Notes under the pieces: model-generated | What the model saw: the letters and a program-made list of their open reading frames with translations, nothing else | Database searches by the model: none | Told to the model about the DNA's origin: nothing | Assembly (NCBI RefSeq): GCF_042432825.1 | Contig: NZ_JBHLWN010000067.1 | Location: 79,122-143,121, forward strand | Length of the DNA: 64,000 nt | Reading direction: 5' to 3' | Origin: Gordoniibacillus chartarius | Lineage (GTDB): Bacteria; Bacillota; Bacilli; Paenibacillales; NBRC-103111 | Translations under genes and position numbers: made by a program | Shown: in pieces, positions 8,083 to 17,292 of the stretch | Position numbering within the stretch: position 1 is the stretch's first letter | How the letters are laid out: every line of letters begins with the position of its first letter

Positions 8083-9612
8083 TTGTTGTTTCGTAGATTA
8101 AGTCTGCAGTCCAGAATGATTGCTCTTGTTACGGCGGTCACCTTCGTGATGATGTCGGTCATCGTATGGTTCGATTCTTACAGCTTGCAGAAATCGGTAG
8201 AGGAAACATACATCAGTCAACTGAACGGAATGACCATTGCGATCAACGGGCGATATGAGGAATCCCACAGCATCACCGATGTTCAGCAAATTTTCGATTA
8301 TATCCAATATAAAAACAAGAACGTGCTGCAGCTCACATTGTATGGTAAGAAGTCCGTTCTGGCAGCTACGGACCGGGAGCGGATCGGACAGCCTACACCT
8401 CCCGCGATCCTGCAGACCGTGGAATCGGGCCGTACGTCGGTTACCCATATGCGGGACGAGGCTGACGGCGTGCCGAAGGACCTGCTCGCCGCACCGCTTA
8501 AGGAGGACGGCAATACGTTCGGGGCCATCGAGCTGCTGCTTGACACAACGGATACTTCAAAGCTTGTCCGGGAGCGCACGACACTGATCATCGCCGTAGG
8601 CTTGGCCGCAACACTCCTCCTCCTGTTCGTGCTGTCCGCCATTATTCGCACCATGCTCATCCGACCGCTGCTGCGCGTGCGGGAAGCCGCTCTGTCGGTC
8701 AAGCAAGGGCAAAATTACAAGGATATCCATCTCGACAACGCATCCCTGGAAATTCGCGAGGTCGCTTCCGCATTCAACGAAATGGTGCATAACCTCGAAG
8801 GCCGGTACAATGAGCTCGAGCAAGCGATGAACACCATTCGGCAAACCCAGAAGCAGCTGGTCGAATCGGAGAAAATGGTCGCGCTCGGCAACCTGGTTGC
8901 CGGCGTCTCGCACGAGATTAATACGCCGCTCGGAATCGGCGTTACGGCGGCATCGTACATCGACGAGAAATCGAAGGAGTTTGCAGCGCTCTACGAATCC
9001 AGCCGAATGAAACGCTCCGACCTGGAGGAGTATTTGAAGACGGTGCGCGAAACGACCGGCATGCTCCAGACGAACCTGGCCCGCGCCTCGGAGCTCGTCA
9101 AGAGCTTCAAGCAGGTCGCCGTCGACCGCTCCGCACAGATACGGCGAAGCTTCAACGTCAAGCAGTATGTTCAGGAAGTTCTGGTCAGCCTCAAGCCGAA
9201 TCTCAAGCGGACGAAGCTTCAGGTTTCCGTGCAGGGCAGCGAATCGGCCGCCATTACCAGCGATCCCGGCGCACTCTCGCAAATCATTACGAACTTCATT
9301 ATGAACTCCATTATTCACGCCTACGATGCCGATGCGGAAGGAACGATTCGGATCGATATCGCCGAAAGCGAGACCGGCGTTACGATCCGCTACTCCGATG
9401 ACGGCAAGGGAATGCCCCCTGAAATCGTGGAGCAAATCTTCCATCCTTTCTTCACGACGAAACGCGGTGCCGGAGGTACGGGCCTCGGCATGCATATCGT
9501 CTACAACCTGGTTACGCAGTCCTTGGGCGGAACGATCCGATGCGAAAGCGAAGTCGGTGCGGGTACGACCTTTACGATCCATATTCCGATGAGCGAGGGA
9601 GAACTTTCATGA
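8083..9612 (+). CDS. Membrane sensor histidine kinase
   Basis: About 509 residues: a first membrane segment (MIALVTAVTFVMMSVIVW), a roughly 130-residue extracytoplasmic sensor region, a second segment (near 170-195), HAMP (about 195-250), and a HisKA domain with His277 in GVSHEINTPLG. A HATPase_c domain follows with the N box NSIIHAY and the G boxes DDGKGMPPE and GGTGLGMHIV. GTG 8074 lies inside the Shine-Dalgarno, so TTG 8083, eight bases after GAGG, is preferred. The stop overlaps the next start as ATGA, tying it to the HD-GYP regulator as cognate partner. Confidence 0.88.
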   Translation: MLFRRLSLQSRMIALVTAVTFVMMSVIVWFDSYSLQKSVEETYISQLNGMTIAINGRYEESHSITDVQQIFDYIQYKNKNVLQLTLYGKKSVLAATDRERIGQPTPPAILQTVESGRTSVTHMRDEADGVPKDLLAAPLKEDGNTFGAIELLLDTTDTSKLVRERTTLIIAVGLAATLLLLFVLSAIIRTMLIRPLLRVREAALSVKQGQNYKDIHLDNASLEIREVASAFNEMVHNLEGRYNELEQAMNTIRQTQKQLVESEKMVALGNLVAGVSHEINTPLGIGVTAASYIDEKSKEFAALYESSRMKRSDLEEYLKTVRETTGMLQTNLARASELVKSFKQVAVDRSAQIRRSFNVKQYVQEVLVSLKPNLKRTKLQVSVQGSESAAITSDPGALSQIITNFIMNSIIHAYDADAEGTIRIDIAESETGVTIRYSDDGKGMPPEIVEQIFHPFFTTKRGAGGTGLGMHIVYNLVTQSLGGTIRCESEVGAGTTFTIHIPMSEGELS

Positions 9613-11168
9613 CCCATAATCAAGACGACCTGCTGATATTCGCCGACGAAGACCCGGCCGGCCCGGACGAGCGTGAGCTTGCAACGGAGACGTGGAAACT
9701 GCTCATCGTCGACGACGAGCAGGAAGTTCACCAGCTGACCAAGCTGGTGCTGAGCGATTTCGTGTTTGACGACAAGCCTTTGGAGTTCCTAAGCGCCTAC
9801 ACCGAAGCGGAAGCCAAGCGCATCATCGAAGCGAATCCCGATACCGCTATTATTTTGCTGGATGTAGTTATGGACCAAGACGATTCCGGCCTGCGGATCG
9901 CCAAGTTCATTCGTGACGAATTAAAGTTCCGCCAGGTGCGGATCATCCTGCGGACCGGCCAGCCCGGTCAAGCTCCGGAACGGCTCGTAATTACGGATTA
10001 CGATATTAACGATTATAAGGAAAAGACCGAGCTGACGACGCAGAAGCTGTTCACGACGATCATGGCGGCGCTCCGTTCATACCGGGACATTATGGTGATT
10101 GAGAACAACAAAATCGGCCTGGAGAAAATCATCAAATCGTCCGCAGCCTTGTTCGAGCTGCAATCGCTGAAGAAATTCGCCTCCGGCGTATTGACGCAGC
10201 TGACCTCGATTCTGAATCTGCATAAGAATGCGCTGCACTGCAACTCCTTCGCCGTAGCGAAGGGCCAGGAGGAAATTTATGTCCTTGCAGCAACGGGGGA
10301 TTTCGCATCCGACGTGGAGAAACGGATCGACGAAATCGTTCCTGCGGCTGTGCTGAAGCTGATCGAGCAGTCGTTTCAGGAGAAGCGCTCCTACTTCTTT
10401 GAGGATCACTTCGTGAGCTATTTTCAGAGCAAAACCGGGATGGAAAATGTCATTTACTTCGACGGCTCCAAGAAGCTCAGCGAGCTGGACCGCTATTTGA
10501 TCGAAATTTACTGCTCCAACGTGTCGGTCGCCTTCGAAAACATTTATTTGAATGAAGAGGTCGAGAACACGCAGAAAGAAATCATCTTCACATTAGGCGA
10601 AATCGCCGAGACGCGCTCGAAGGAAACCGGCTATCACGTCAAACGGGTGGCGGAATATTCGAAGCTGCTGGCGCTGCGCTACGGCCTTCCCGAAGAGGAA
10701 GCCGAGCTGATCCGGCTCGCATCGTCGATGCACGACGTCGGCAAGGTGGCGATCCCGGACGCCATCTTGAACAAGCCCGGCAAGCTGACTCCGGAAGAGT
10801 TCGAGGTCATCAAGAGCCATACGAGCATCGGCTTCTCCATGCTGAACCATTCCAACCGCAGCATCATTAACGCCGCCGCCATTATCGCCAATCAGCATCA
10901 TGAAAAATATAACGGGCAGGGCTACCCGAACCGACTTGCCGGCGAAAACATCCATATTTACGGACGGATTACGGCGATAGCCGATGTCTTCGACGCGCTT
11001 GGCAGCGACCGGGTGTACAAGAAGGCATGGCCGCTCGACGACATTCTGGATTTGTTCCGGCGGGAACGCGGCGAGCACTTCGATCCGAAGCTGGTTGACA
11101 TCTTCTTCGACTGCCTGCCGGACCTGCTGAAAATTCGCGATAAATATTCGGATACCAAGCTGTTCTAG
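9609..11168 (+). CDS. Response regulator with DUF3369 and HD-GYP c-di-GMP phosphodiesterase domains
   Basis: 519 residues: a receiver domain (about 30-155; IVDDE near 38, phospho-acceptor Asp85 in ILLDVVMD), a DUF3369 linker domain (about 160-330), and an HD-GYP domain (about 330-515). The HD pair is His375-Asp376 in MHDVGKVAIPD, and the GYP signature is in HHEKYNGQGYP near 438. The catalytic motifs are intact, so hydrolysis of c-di-GMP under control of the neighbouring kinase is expected. The start ATG overlaps the kinase stop (ATGA). With the GGDEF-EAL gene this makes two c-di-GMP enzymes within 6 kb. Confidence 0.92.
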   Translation: MTHNQDDLLIFADEDPAGPDERELATETWKLLIVDDEQEVHQLTKLVLSDFVFDDKPLEFLSAYTEAEAKRIIEANPDTAIILLDVVMDQDDSGLRIAKFIRDELKFRQVRIILRTGQPGQAPERLVITDYDINDYKEKTELTTQKLFTTIMAALRSYRDIMVIENNKIGLEKIIKSSAALFELQSLKKFASGVLTQLTSILNLHKNALHCNSFAVAKGQEEIYVLAATGDFASDVEKRIDEIVPAAVLKLIEQSFQEKRSYFFEDHFVSYFQSKTGMENVIYFDGSKKLSELDRYLIEIYCSNVSVAFENIYLNEEVENTQKEIIFTLGEIAETRSKETGYHVKRVAEYSKLLALRYGLPEEEAELIRLASSMHDVGKVAIPDAILNKPGKLTPEEFEVIKSHTSIGFSMLNHSNRSIINAAAIIANQHHEKYNGQGYPNRLAGENIHIYGRITAIADVFDALGSDRVYKKAWPLDDILDLFRRERGEHFDPKLVDIFFDCLPDLLKIRDKYSDTKLF

Positions 11169-11653
11169 GCAGATGGCGCAGGCGCAGTGTGCCATGTTCT
11201 CCGGCGAATCTTCCGAAAAGGCGAATCAATGGACATGCATCTTCCCGCCGGAAATGCCTGCGTAAATACAGCAATCTCTCAAACAGCCGCTTATCCAAGC
11301 TCGATGACTGCGAAAGTGCAGCCATTTGAAGTTTGATCAAAATGGCTGTACGTTTACATGAATCCATTTGCTCTGTTTATATCGAAAAAGAACCTTCAAT
11401 TCCAAGCGTACCCTGGAAATGAAGGTTCTTTGCTTATGTTATCCGGATTGCAGCGGGACAATCGCGGCTGCGCTTCGGGGCTTCCGGCCGAAATACTGTC
11501 TAATTTACCCGAGCTGATATCCATATGACTATCATGACTGCGGGTCAACACCCATTTTACCTTTGACGGGACAATCAACCATCATCGCGGCCGTTCGCCG
11601 GAATACTCTATTATCATCTAACGCCGATCATTGATTGCCTAAGGAGTGACAAA
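11169..11653. other. Intergenic region with two dyads, no gene seen
   Basis: 485 bp without a supportable gene. It holds an imperfect dyad (AGCCATTTGA at 11320 against TCAAAATGGCT at 11337-11347) and a strong terminator-like hairpin at 11387-11431. The rest shows no recognisable feature apart from the Shine-Dalgarno of the next gene. Confidence 0.5.
11387..11431. terminator. Bidirectional terminator-like hairpin
   Basis: AAAGAACCTTCA (11387-11398) pairs perfectly with TGAAGGTTCTTT (11420-11431). T-rich or A-rich flanks lie on both sides. It sits about 220 bp after the HD-GYP gene. Confidence 0.65.
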
Positions 11654-12895
11654 GTGAAAACGGTACGGTTACGAACAAAGCGCACTCTTGCGAAGACCCG
11701 CTCGCAGCAGTCATCCGGGAGAACGGCTGGAGCCGCAAGTTCGGTTTCGAAAGGATTCGCAGGAGCACGATCGTCCTGGACAATCCGCCCTCAAGGGCTA
11801 TATACCGCGACGAAGAAGTACTTGATTGCCCGGTATGGAAAAACTCGGTATACCCGCTATTACAAAGTTCATCACAGCGGCGACGTTACGAAGCTGTCCG
11901 ACAGCAAGGGGCTCGATGCGCAGCCGCCGAAACATTTTCGCAGCACGACGTTCCAGGCTTCCCCGTGTTTCACGGCGCTCATTCCGAACGCTCGCGTCTG
12001 GGAGAAGAACGGGGCTGTCATCACCCCGGACAACAAACTGCTGAGCGATGTCTCCTGGGACTATCGCAAAGGGCTTGTTCACGGCAGCAAGCACAACGTG
12101 TTCAAGGTGTGGGAGCCGCACCGGCTGAAAACTTATTCGGGCACGGCCGCGCTGCTCACCTTCATCTGGAGCGGAAACTACTTCCACTGGATGTTTGACG
12201 TACTGCCCCGCATTGAGCTGATTCGCCGCAGCCGCGTCACGGTCGACAAATACATCGTGCCGAACGACCGCTCCTCATTCCAGAACGAGACGCTGAATCT
12301 GCTCGGTATTCCGCCGGCGAAGCGAATTCTGACCGATCATGATTTTCATGCACGGTTCGAACGGCTGCTCGTCCCTTCTTTCGTCAGGCCGGTTTCGCCG
12401 CATCCGTCGACCTATCCGAAATGGACGGTCTCTTTTCTCCGTAAAGAGCTGCTAGAGAAACGCAATATAACAGCTTCGGATGAATATGAGCGTATCTATA
12501 TTTCCCGGTCGAAGGCCCGGCAGCGGCGCGTTCTGAATGAAGAAGAGCTGCACGGCATTTTGTATGATTACGGACTTCGGATCGTTCATCTGGAGGGCAA
12601 ATCGGTTCAAGAGCAAATGCAGATTCTGCATTCCGCCAAAGTCGTCGTCGGCCCGCATGGCGCGGGACTGACGAATCTCGTGTTCTCGAAGCCCGGTACG
12701 AAAGTGGTGGAAATGTTCTCTCCCGATTACGTATCCAACTATTACTGGCATTTGAGCAACCAGATCGGATTGGAGCATTATTACTATATCGGTGTTAATA
12801 ATGTAAAGCCGCACAAGGATTGGTGGTCCGGTTCGTCCGATTTCGAGGTCGAGCCGCGCAAGCTGGAGCGCCTGCTGCGAATAGCTAACATTTAA
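11654..12895 (+). CDS. Family 61 glycosyltransferase (DUF563)
   Basis: 413 residues. The basic, low-complexity N terminus is followed by a GT61-type domain with FIWSGNYFHWMFDVLPR, YISRSKARQRRVLNE and the family signature VVVGPHGAGLTNLVF. Such enzymes transfer sugars in cell-surface polysaccharide synthesis; the donor and acceptor are unknown. The start is GTG 11654 with AAGGAG eight bases before it. It is flanked by terminators and probably transcribed alone. The position next to a block of surface-protein genes fits a cell-envelope role, but that is inference. Confidence 0.85.
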   Translation: MKTVRLRTKRTLAKTRSQQSSGRTAGAASSVSKGFAGARSSWTIRPQGLYTATKKYLIARYGKTRYTRYYKVHHSGDVTKLSDSKGLDAQPPKHFRSTTFQASPCFTALIPNARVWEKNGAVITPDNKLLSDVSWDYRKGLVHGSKHNVFKVWEPHRLKTYSGTAALLTFIWSGNYFHWMFDVLPRIELIRRSRVTVDKYIVPNDRSSFQNETLNLLGIPPAKRILTDHDFHARFERLLVPSFVRPVSPHPSTYPKWTVSFLRKELLEKRNITASDEYERIYISRSKARQRRVLNEEELHGILYDYGLRIVHLEGKSVQEQMQILHSAKVVVGPHGAGLTNLVFSKPGTKVVEMFSPDYVSNYYWHLSNQIGLEHYYYIGVNNVKPHKDWWSGSSDFEVEPRKLERLLRIANI

Positions 12896-12909
12896 GATAT
12901 GTACGAAGA

Positions 12910-12957
12910 CAGCCCACTTGTTCCGGAGCCTGATCCGGTTGGAGTGGGCTTGTTTTG
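12910..12957 (+). terminator. Rho-independent terminator after the glycosyltransferase gene
   Basis: AGCCCACT (12911-12918) pairs with AGTGGGCT (12943-12950), with a further TCCGGA/TCCGG stem inside, followed by TGTTTTGT. Confidence 0.75.
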
Positions 12958-13067
12958 TCAAGATCCGCTTCATAAAACCTTAATCATTTCCACAAATGCC
13001 CTTTACAAATCGAATTTACAATGGTTTTGAAGCATTATGACACTAAACAGATGGGAGTGCTGGAAAT

Positions 13068-16000
13068 TTGATTACGGGTTTACGAAGAAAATGGAAACGC
13101 TCACTCGCTCTACTGCTTGCGTTAGAGCTTGCGGGCAGCTTGTTCCTCGTCGGCGGAACGGCTTCTGCGGCGGATGCGCCGCTGCCGGGAACGCCTTATG
13201 CTTCGAACGGCAGTTACGATAAGACTGTACCGCATGTCATGATCAATCAGGTGTACGGAACAGGGGCGGCTGACTCCGGTGTCCTTGTTTCGCACGGTTT
13301 TATCGAGCTTTATAATCCGACGGATGCAGCCGTTAATCTGAATGGCTGGTCTCTTCATTACTCCGGACAAACGAACAAGAACGGACCGACCGGTGACTGG
13401 ATGAAGCTGGACCTGACCGGCACGATCCCGACTAAGTCCTATTATTTGATTACCGGTTCACCGACAGGTGCGACCAGCCCGCGGGTTAACTTGGCGGGAA
13501 AAGGCGACCAAAGCTGGGATATATTCTTTGCCAACAAGGGAATGAAGGTCGTTCTCACCAGCACGACGGCCGCATTGGACAATAGCGTAAAGAACCCCTT
13601 CGCCGCAAAGCCTGACGGTTATGTGGATATGATCGGTACCGGAAGCAACGACTCCGGCAGTACCATCGACGGCTATGAGACGGCCCACCCGACAGGATCT
13701 GCGGAGGGTACCTCGAAGAAGAAGTCGGTGCGCCGCAAAGAGTTCGCCGATACCGACAATAACAAAGCCGATTTCCAGCAAATTGATTTCGAAACGATCA
13801 GCAGCGAGGACCTTGCCCTCGTAAGACCGCGCAGCAGCACCTCTCAGGCGCTCGGCATATCGACAACGAGCCTGAACGATGCGCGGGTAGGCTCCTCTTA
13901 CTCGGCAACGCTCGCGGTTTATGGCGGCTCCGGGCCGTACAAGTTCGAAGCCAGCGGCCTGCCTAGCGGAATGGGAATCGCTACGGTCACCGGCGGTATC
14001 TACGGGACTCCTGCCGAAAGCACGGTCGGTACCCATAACGTGAAATTTACGGTTACCGATTCGGTCAATGCCAGTGTATATGCGAATTTGGTCTTGAATG
14101 TACAAGCCGCTCCTGCGGGACCTCAGGATCTCTTCTCCATTACAAAGATCGGCTCCTACCAGGCCGCTTCCCCTAATGAAGATGGCGGTGTTGCGGAGAT
14201 CGTTAAGTTCAACAAGGAAAACGGGAAGTTTTACCTGGTAAACGGCGCCTCGAATCCACCGTCTCTAGACATCGTGAGTTTGGGCAACGGCGCTTCGCCG
14301 GAGAAAGTGAAATCGGTCGCCGTGAAGGAGCTCTCCGAAACGGAAGGCTTTGTGTACGGAGACTTGACGAGCGTAGATGTCAACACGGCCGTTGACCGGG
14401 TTTTCCTCGCCGTTCAGGAAGCGGATCACAGGAAGAACGGCAAAATTCTTGTGCTCGACTACGACGGCAATTTGCTGGATTCGTACGAGGCGGGCGCGCA
14501 GCCGGACATGATCAAATCGACGGCCGACGGCCGCTATGTGCTGACCGCCAACGAAGGCGAGCCTCGCGAGCAGGGTCAGGACCCGAAAGGCAGCATCACA
14601 ATCCTGGATACGACGACCGGCGTTGTCGGAAACGTGTATTTCGACAACCCGGCGGTTATCGACGATGCCGTTCATATTCGCGGTGCAGCTGATCCGAGTA
14701 CGGACCTGATTGTCGGCAAAGGCAGCAAAGCCGATGCGGCTTATGATTTGGAGCCGGAGTACATCGCCATCTCTGAGAATGGCACCATCGCGTATGTGAC
14801 GCTGCAAGAGAACAATGCTATCGCCACGATCGATATCGTGAACCGGACGGTCACGTCCGTGAAGGGCCTCGGCCTGAAAGACTTGAACGACCCGAACAAC
14901 AAGCTTGACCTGATCAAGGACGACAAAGCGCTGCTGCAGAACGTGCCGTTCAAAGGCATCTATATGCCGGATGGTATTGCCGCTTCGCAAGTCGGCGACA
15001 AAACGTATCTGTTCACGGCCAACGAAGGCGATGCCACCGAGTGGCCGGGACGAGAAAACGCTACGGAGATCGGCAAAATCAAGAGCAGCCTGACTCCGGG
15101 CACCGCAGCGGCGGACTTCCTGAGTTCAACGTCGGCTTACAACAAAGTCGAGGTTGCCAGCGACTGGGGCAAGGACGGCGTGTACTTGTACGGCGGCCGC
15201 TCCTTCTCGGTTTGGGACGCATCGACGATGACGCAGGTGTTCGACAGCGGCAAGGCGTTCGAACAAATGACCGCCGAGCGCCTGCCGTCGTACTTCAATG
15301 CCAGCAACACCAACTCGACCCTTGACAGCCGCTCCACGAAGAAAGGGCCGGAGCCGGAAGATATTCGCGTCGGCAAGGTAGGCAATAAAACGTTCGCCTT
15401 CATCGGTCTGGAGCGCATCGGCGGCATTATGGCGTACGACGTAACGAATCCGCTCGCGCCGGTGTTTGCGAGCTATGTGAATACGCGTGATTTTGCAGCA
15501 GGTTTACAGACCGACACCGGCCCGGAAGGGATCGAATTCATTCCGGCAACGATTAGCCCGACCGGTAAGCCTCTCCTGCTGGTAGCTTATGAAGTGGGCG
15601 GAACCGTAGGCGTGCTGGAGCTTAATGTTACTAAGGTGACATTGAATACAAAGACGCTCAACCTGACAGCCGGAGAGTCTGGCCGGCAGCTAACGGCTGA
15701 CGTCGTCGGCACCGGCGCAGCAACGGTTACTTGGACATCGTCCAATACCGGGGTCGCTTCGGTGAACGCAGATGGCTTTGTTACGCCTGTATCTGCAGGG
15801 ACGGCTGTAATTACCGCCATCAGTGCGGACGGCTACGGAATCGCGGAAGCTGTCGTGACGGTAGCGTCTGCTTCTAGTAGTGGTGGTGGTGAGCCTGGTC
15901 CAAGTTCATCCGTCGAAGAACCGGCTAACACCGACACAGCAAAAACTCAGGAGCCTGCAGTACAATCGACAGGCAATGAAGTCAAAGCAACTGTCGAAGT

Positions 16001-17204
16001 CCATGCAACGACCGACGCCCAAGGCAACTCTCGCGCCGTTGTGACGGCAGAGCAATTGGCTAGCGCGTTAAAGTCTCTGGAGCAGTCCGGTACGAATAGC
16101 GGCAAGACCGCAGTTCTGGAAATTAAAGCGAATGTATCCGGCAATGCGAAGCAAGCCGTCGTCGAGCTGCCTTCCCCGGCCATCGCACAAGCGGCAAGCA
16201 GCAAAGTCGCAGCGGTAAGCCTGAATGCGGGCATCGGCACGCTGACCTTTGACAAGGCAGCCGTAGCAGCCGTATCGCAAGCGGCAGGACAGCAGTCTTC
16301 CGTCTCGGTCTCCATCGCGAAGACCGATGCGGCGGACGTCGCCGCCGGCCTACCGGCAAACAAGCGCAGCGCCGTTACCGAAGCTGTGCAGGACCGTCCG
16401 GTGTTCGATTTCAATGTAACTGTAGGCGACAAGAGGGTGTCCGATTTTGCCGGCGGCTTGGTGGATGTGAATGTCCCTTATACGCTGGGTGCAGGAGAAG
16501 ACCCGAACGCTATCATCGTTTACTATATCTCCGACAGCGGTGAACTCGTACTCATCAGCAATGCCAAGTATGACCCGGCGACGAAGCAGCTTACCTTCTC
16601 GGTAGAGCACTTCTCGCATTACGCGATCGGCTATAACAAGGTCGACTTCACTGATACGGCAAACAGCTTTGCGAAAGACGAGATCACCTACTTATCGGCC
16701 CGCAATATCGTGAACGGTGTCGAGACAAGCCGATTCGCTCCGACCAGCACGATTACCCGCGCCGACTTCGCGCTGATTCTCGCTCGAATCGCCGGTGCTG
16801 AGCTTAGCAAGCCGGCTGCCACCCGCTTCAAGGACGTTCAGCCGGAGCATTATTACGCGGCAGCCGTCGAATGGGCGGCGGCGTACGGCATCGTGAACGG
16901 TATCGAAGAAGGCAAGTTCGACCCGACGGCACGCGTAACGCGCGGCCAGATGGTCGCCATGATCGTACGCACGGCGGACAGCCTGAAGTTCAGCCTGCCG
17001 GCCACGCACGCCGCTGCGGCATTCGCCGACCAGGCTTCCATTCCGGCCTATGCGGTCCAGGCGGCGCAAGCAGCGCAGCAAGCAGGCATCGTCAGCGGTA
17101 AGACGGTTTCCGGCCAAGCCGGCGTGCAGTTCGCGGCGAACGACACCGCGACGCGCGAAGAAGCAGCCAAGATGCTGGCTGTGTTCATGCAGTTGTTGAA
17201 ATAA
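13068..17204 (+). CDS. SLH surface protein: lamin-tail, choice-of-anchor-I, Big2, triple SLH
   Basis: 1378 residues with signal peptide (cleavage near residue 35). Domains in order: lamin-tail-like domain (about 45-190, HGFIELYNPTDAAVNLNGW); Ig/He_PIG-like (about 255-345); choice-of-anchor-I beta-propeller-like region (about 350-870, with TANEGEPRE, LEPEYIAIS and TANEGDATEW); Big2 (about 875-945); a Ser/Gly/Pro linker; a 200-residue pre-SLH domain; three SLH repeats (about 1190-1378). SLH repeats bind pyruvylated wall polymers and hold the protein on the cell surface. TTG 13068 follows GGGAG by ten bases. It is convergent with the next SLH gene. Substrate or partner unknown. Confidence 0.88.
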   Translation: MITGLRRKWKRSLALLLALELAGSLFLVGGTASAADAPLPGTPYASNGSYDKTVPHVMINQVYGTGAADSGVLVSHGFIELYNPTDAAVNLNGWSLHYSGQTNKNGPTGDWMKLDLTGTIPTKSYYLITGSPTGATSPRVNLAGKGDQSWDIFFANKGMKVVLTSTTAALDNSVKNPFAAKPDGYVDMIGTGSNDSGSTIDGYETAHPTGSAEGTSKKKSVRRKEFADTDNNKADFQQIDFETISSEDLALVRPRSSTSQALGISTTSLNDARVGSSYSATLAVYGGSGPYKFEASGLPSGMGIATVTGGIYGTPAESTVGTHNVKFTVTDSVNASVYANLVLNVQAAPAGPQDLFSITKIGSYQAASPNEDGGVAEIVKFNKENGKFYLVNGASNPPSLDIVSLGNGASPEKVKSVAVKELSETEGFVYGDLTSVDVNTAVDRVFLAVQEADHRKNGKILVLDYDGNLLDSYEAGAQPDMIKSTADGRYVLTANEGEPREQGQDPKGSITILDTTTGVVGNVYFDNPAVIDDAVHIRGAADPSTDLIVGKGSKADAAYDLEPEYIAISENGTIAYVTLQENNAIATIDIVNRTVTSVKGLGLKDLNDPNNKLDLIKDDKALLQNVPFKGIYMPDGIAASQVGDKTYLFTANEGDATEWPGRENATEIGKIKSSLTPGTAAADFLSSTSAYNKVEVASDWGKDGVYLYGGRSFSVWDASTMTQVFDSGKAFEQMTAERLPSYFNASNTNSTLDSRSTKKGPEPEDIRVGKVGNKTFAFIGLERIGGIMAYDVTNPLAPVFASYVNTRDFAAGLQTDTGPEGIEFIPATISPTGKPLLLVAYEVGGTVGVLELNVTKVTLNTKTLNLTAGESGRQLTADVVGTGAATVTWTSSNTGVASVNADGFVTPVSAGTAVITAISADGYGIAEAVVTVASASSSGGGEPGPSSSVEEPANTDTAKTQEPAVQSTGNEVKATVEVHATTDAQGNSRAVVTAEQLASALKSLEQSGTNSGKTAVLEIKANVSGNAKQAVVELPSPAIAQAASSKVAAVSLNAGIGTLTFDKAAVAAVSQAAGQQSSVSVSIAKTDAADVAAGLPANKRSAVTEAVQDRPVFDFNVTVGDKRVSDFAGGLVDVNVPYTLGAGEDPNAIIVYYISDSGELVLISNAKYDPATKQLTFSVEHFSHYAIGYNKVDFTDTANSFAKDEITYLSARNIVNGVETSRFAPTSTITRADFALILARIAGAELSKPAATRFKDVQPEHYYAAAVEWAAAYGIVNGIEEGKFDPTARVTRGQMVAMIVRTADSLKFSLPATHAAAAFADQASIPAYAVQAAQAAQQAGIVSGKTVSGQAGVQFAANDTATREEAAKMLAVFMQLLK

Positions 17205-17218
17205 CATGGATAACGAAT

Positions 17219-17266
17219 AAAAGCTGCTCCGCATGGTCTGAATGCAGACCTGTGGAGCAGCTTTTT
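17219..17266. terminator. Bidirectional terminator between convergent SLH genes
   Basis: AAAGCTGCTCC pairs with GGAGCAGCTTT, with an inner GGTCTG/CAGACC stem, flanked by A-rich 5' and T-rich 3' sequence. It serves both the plus gene ending at 17204 and the minus gene ending at 17293. Confidence 0.85.
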
Positions 17267-17292
17267 CGTTTAGCATTTTTCCTCTTGCCGGC

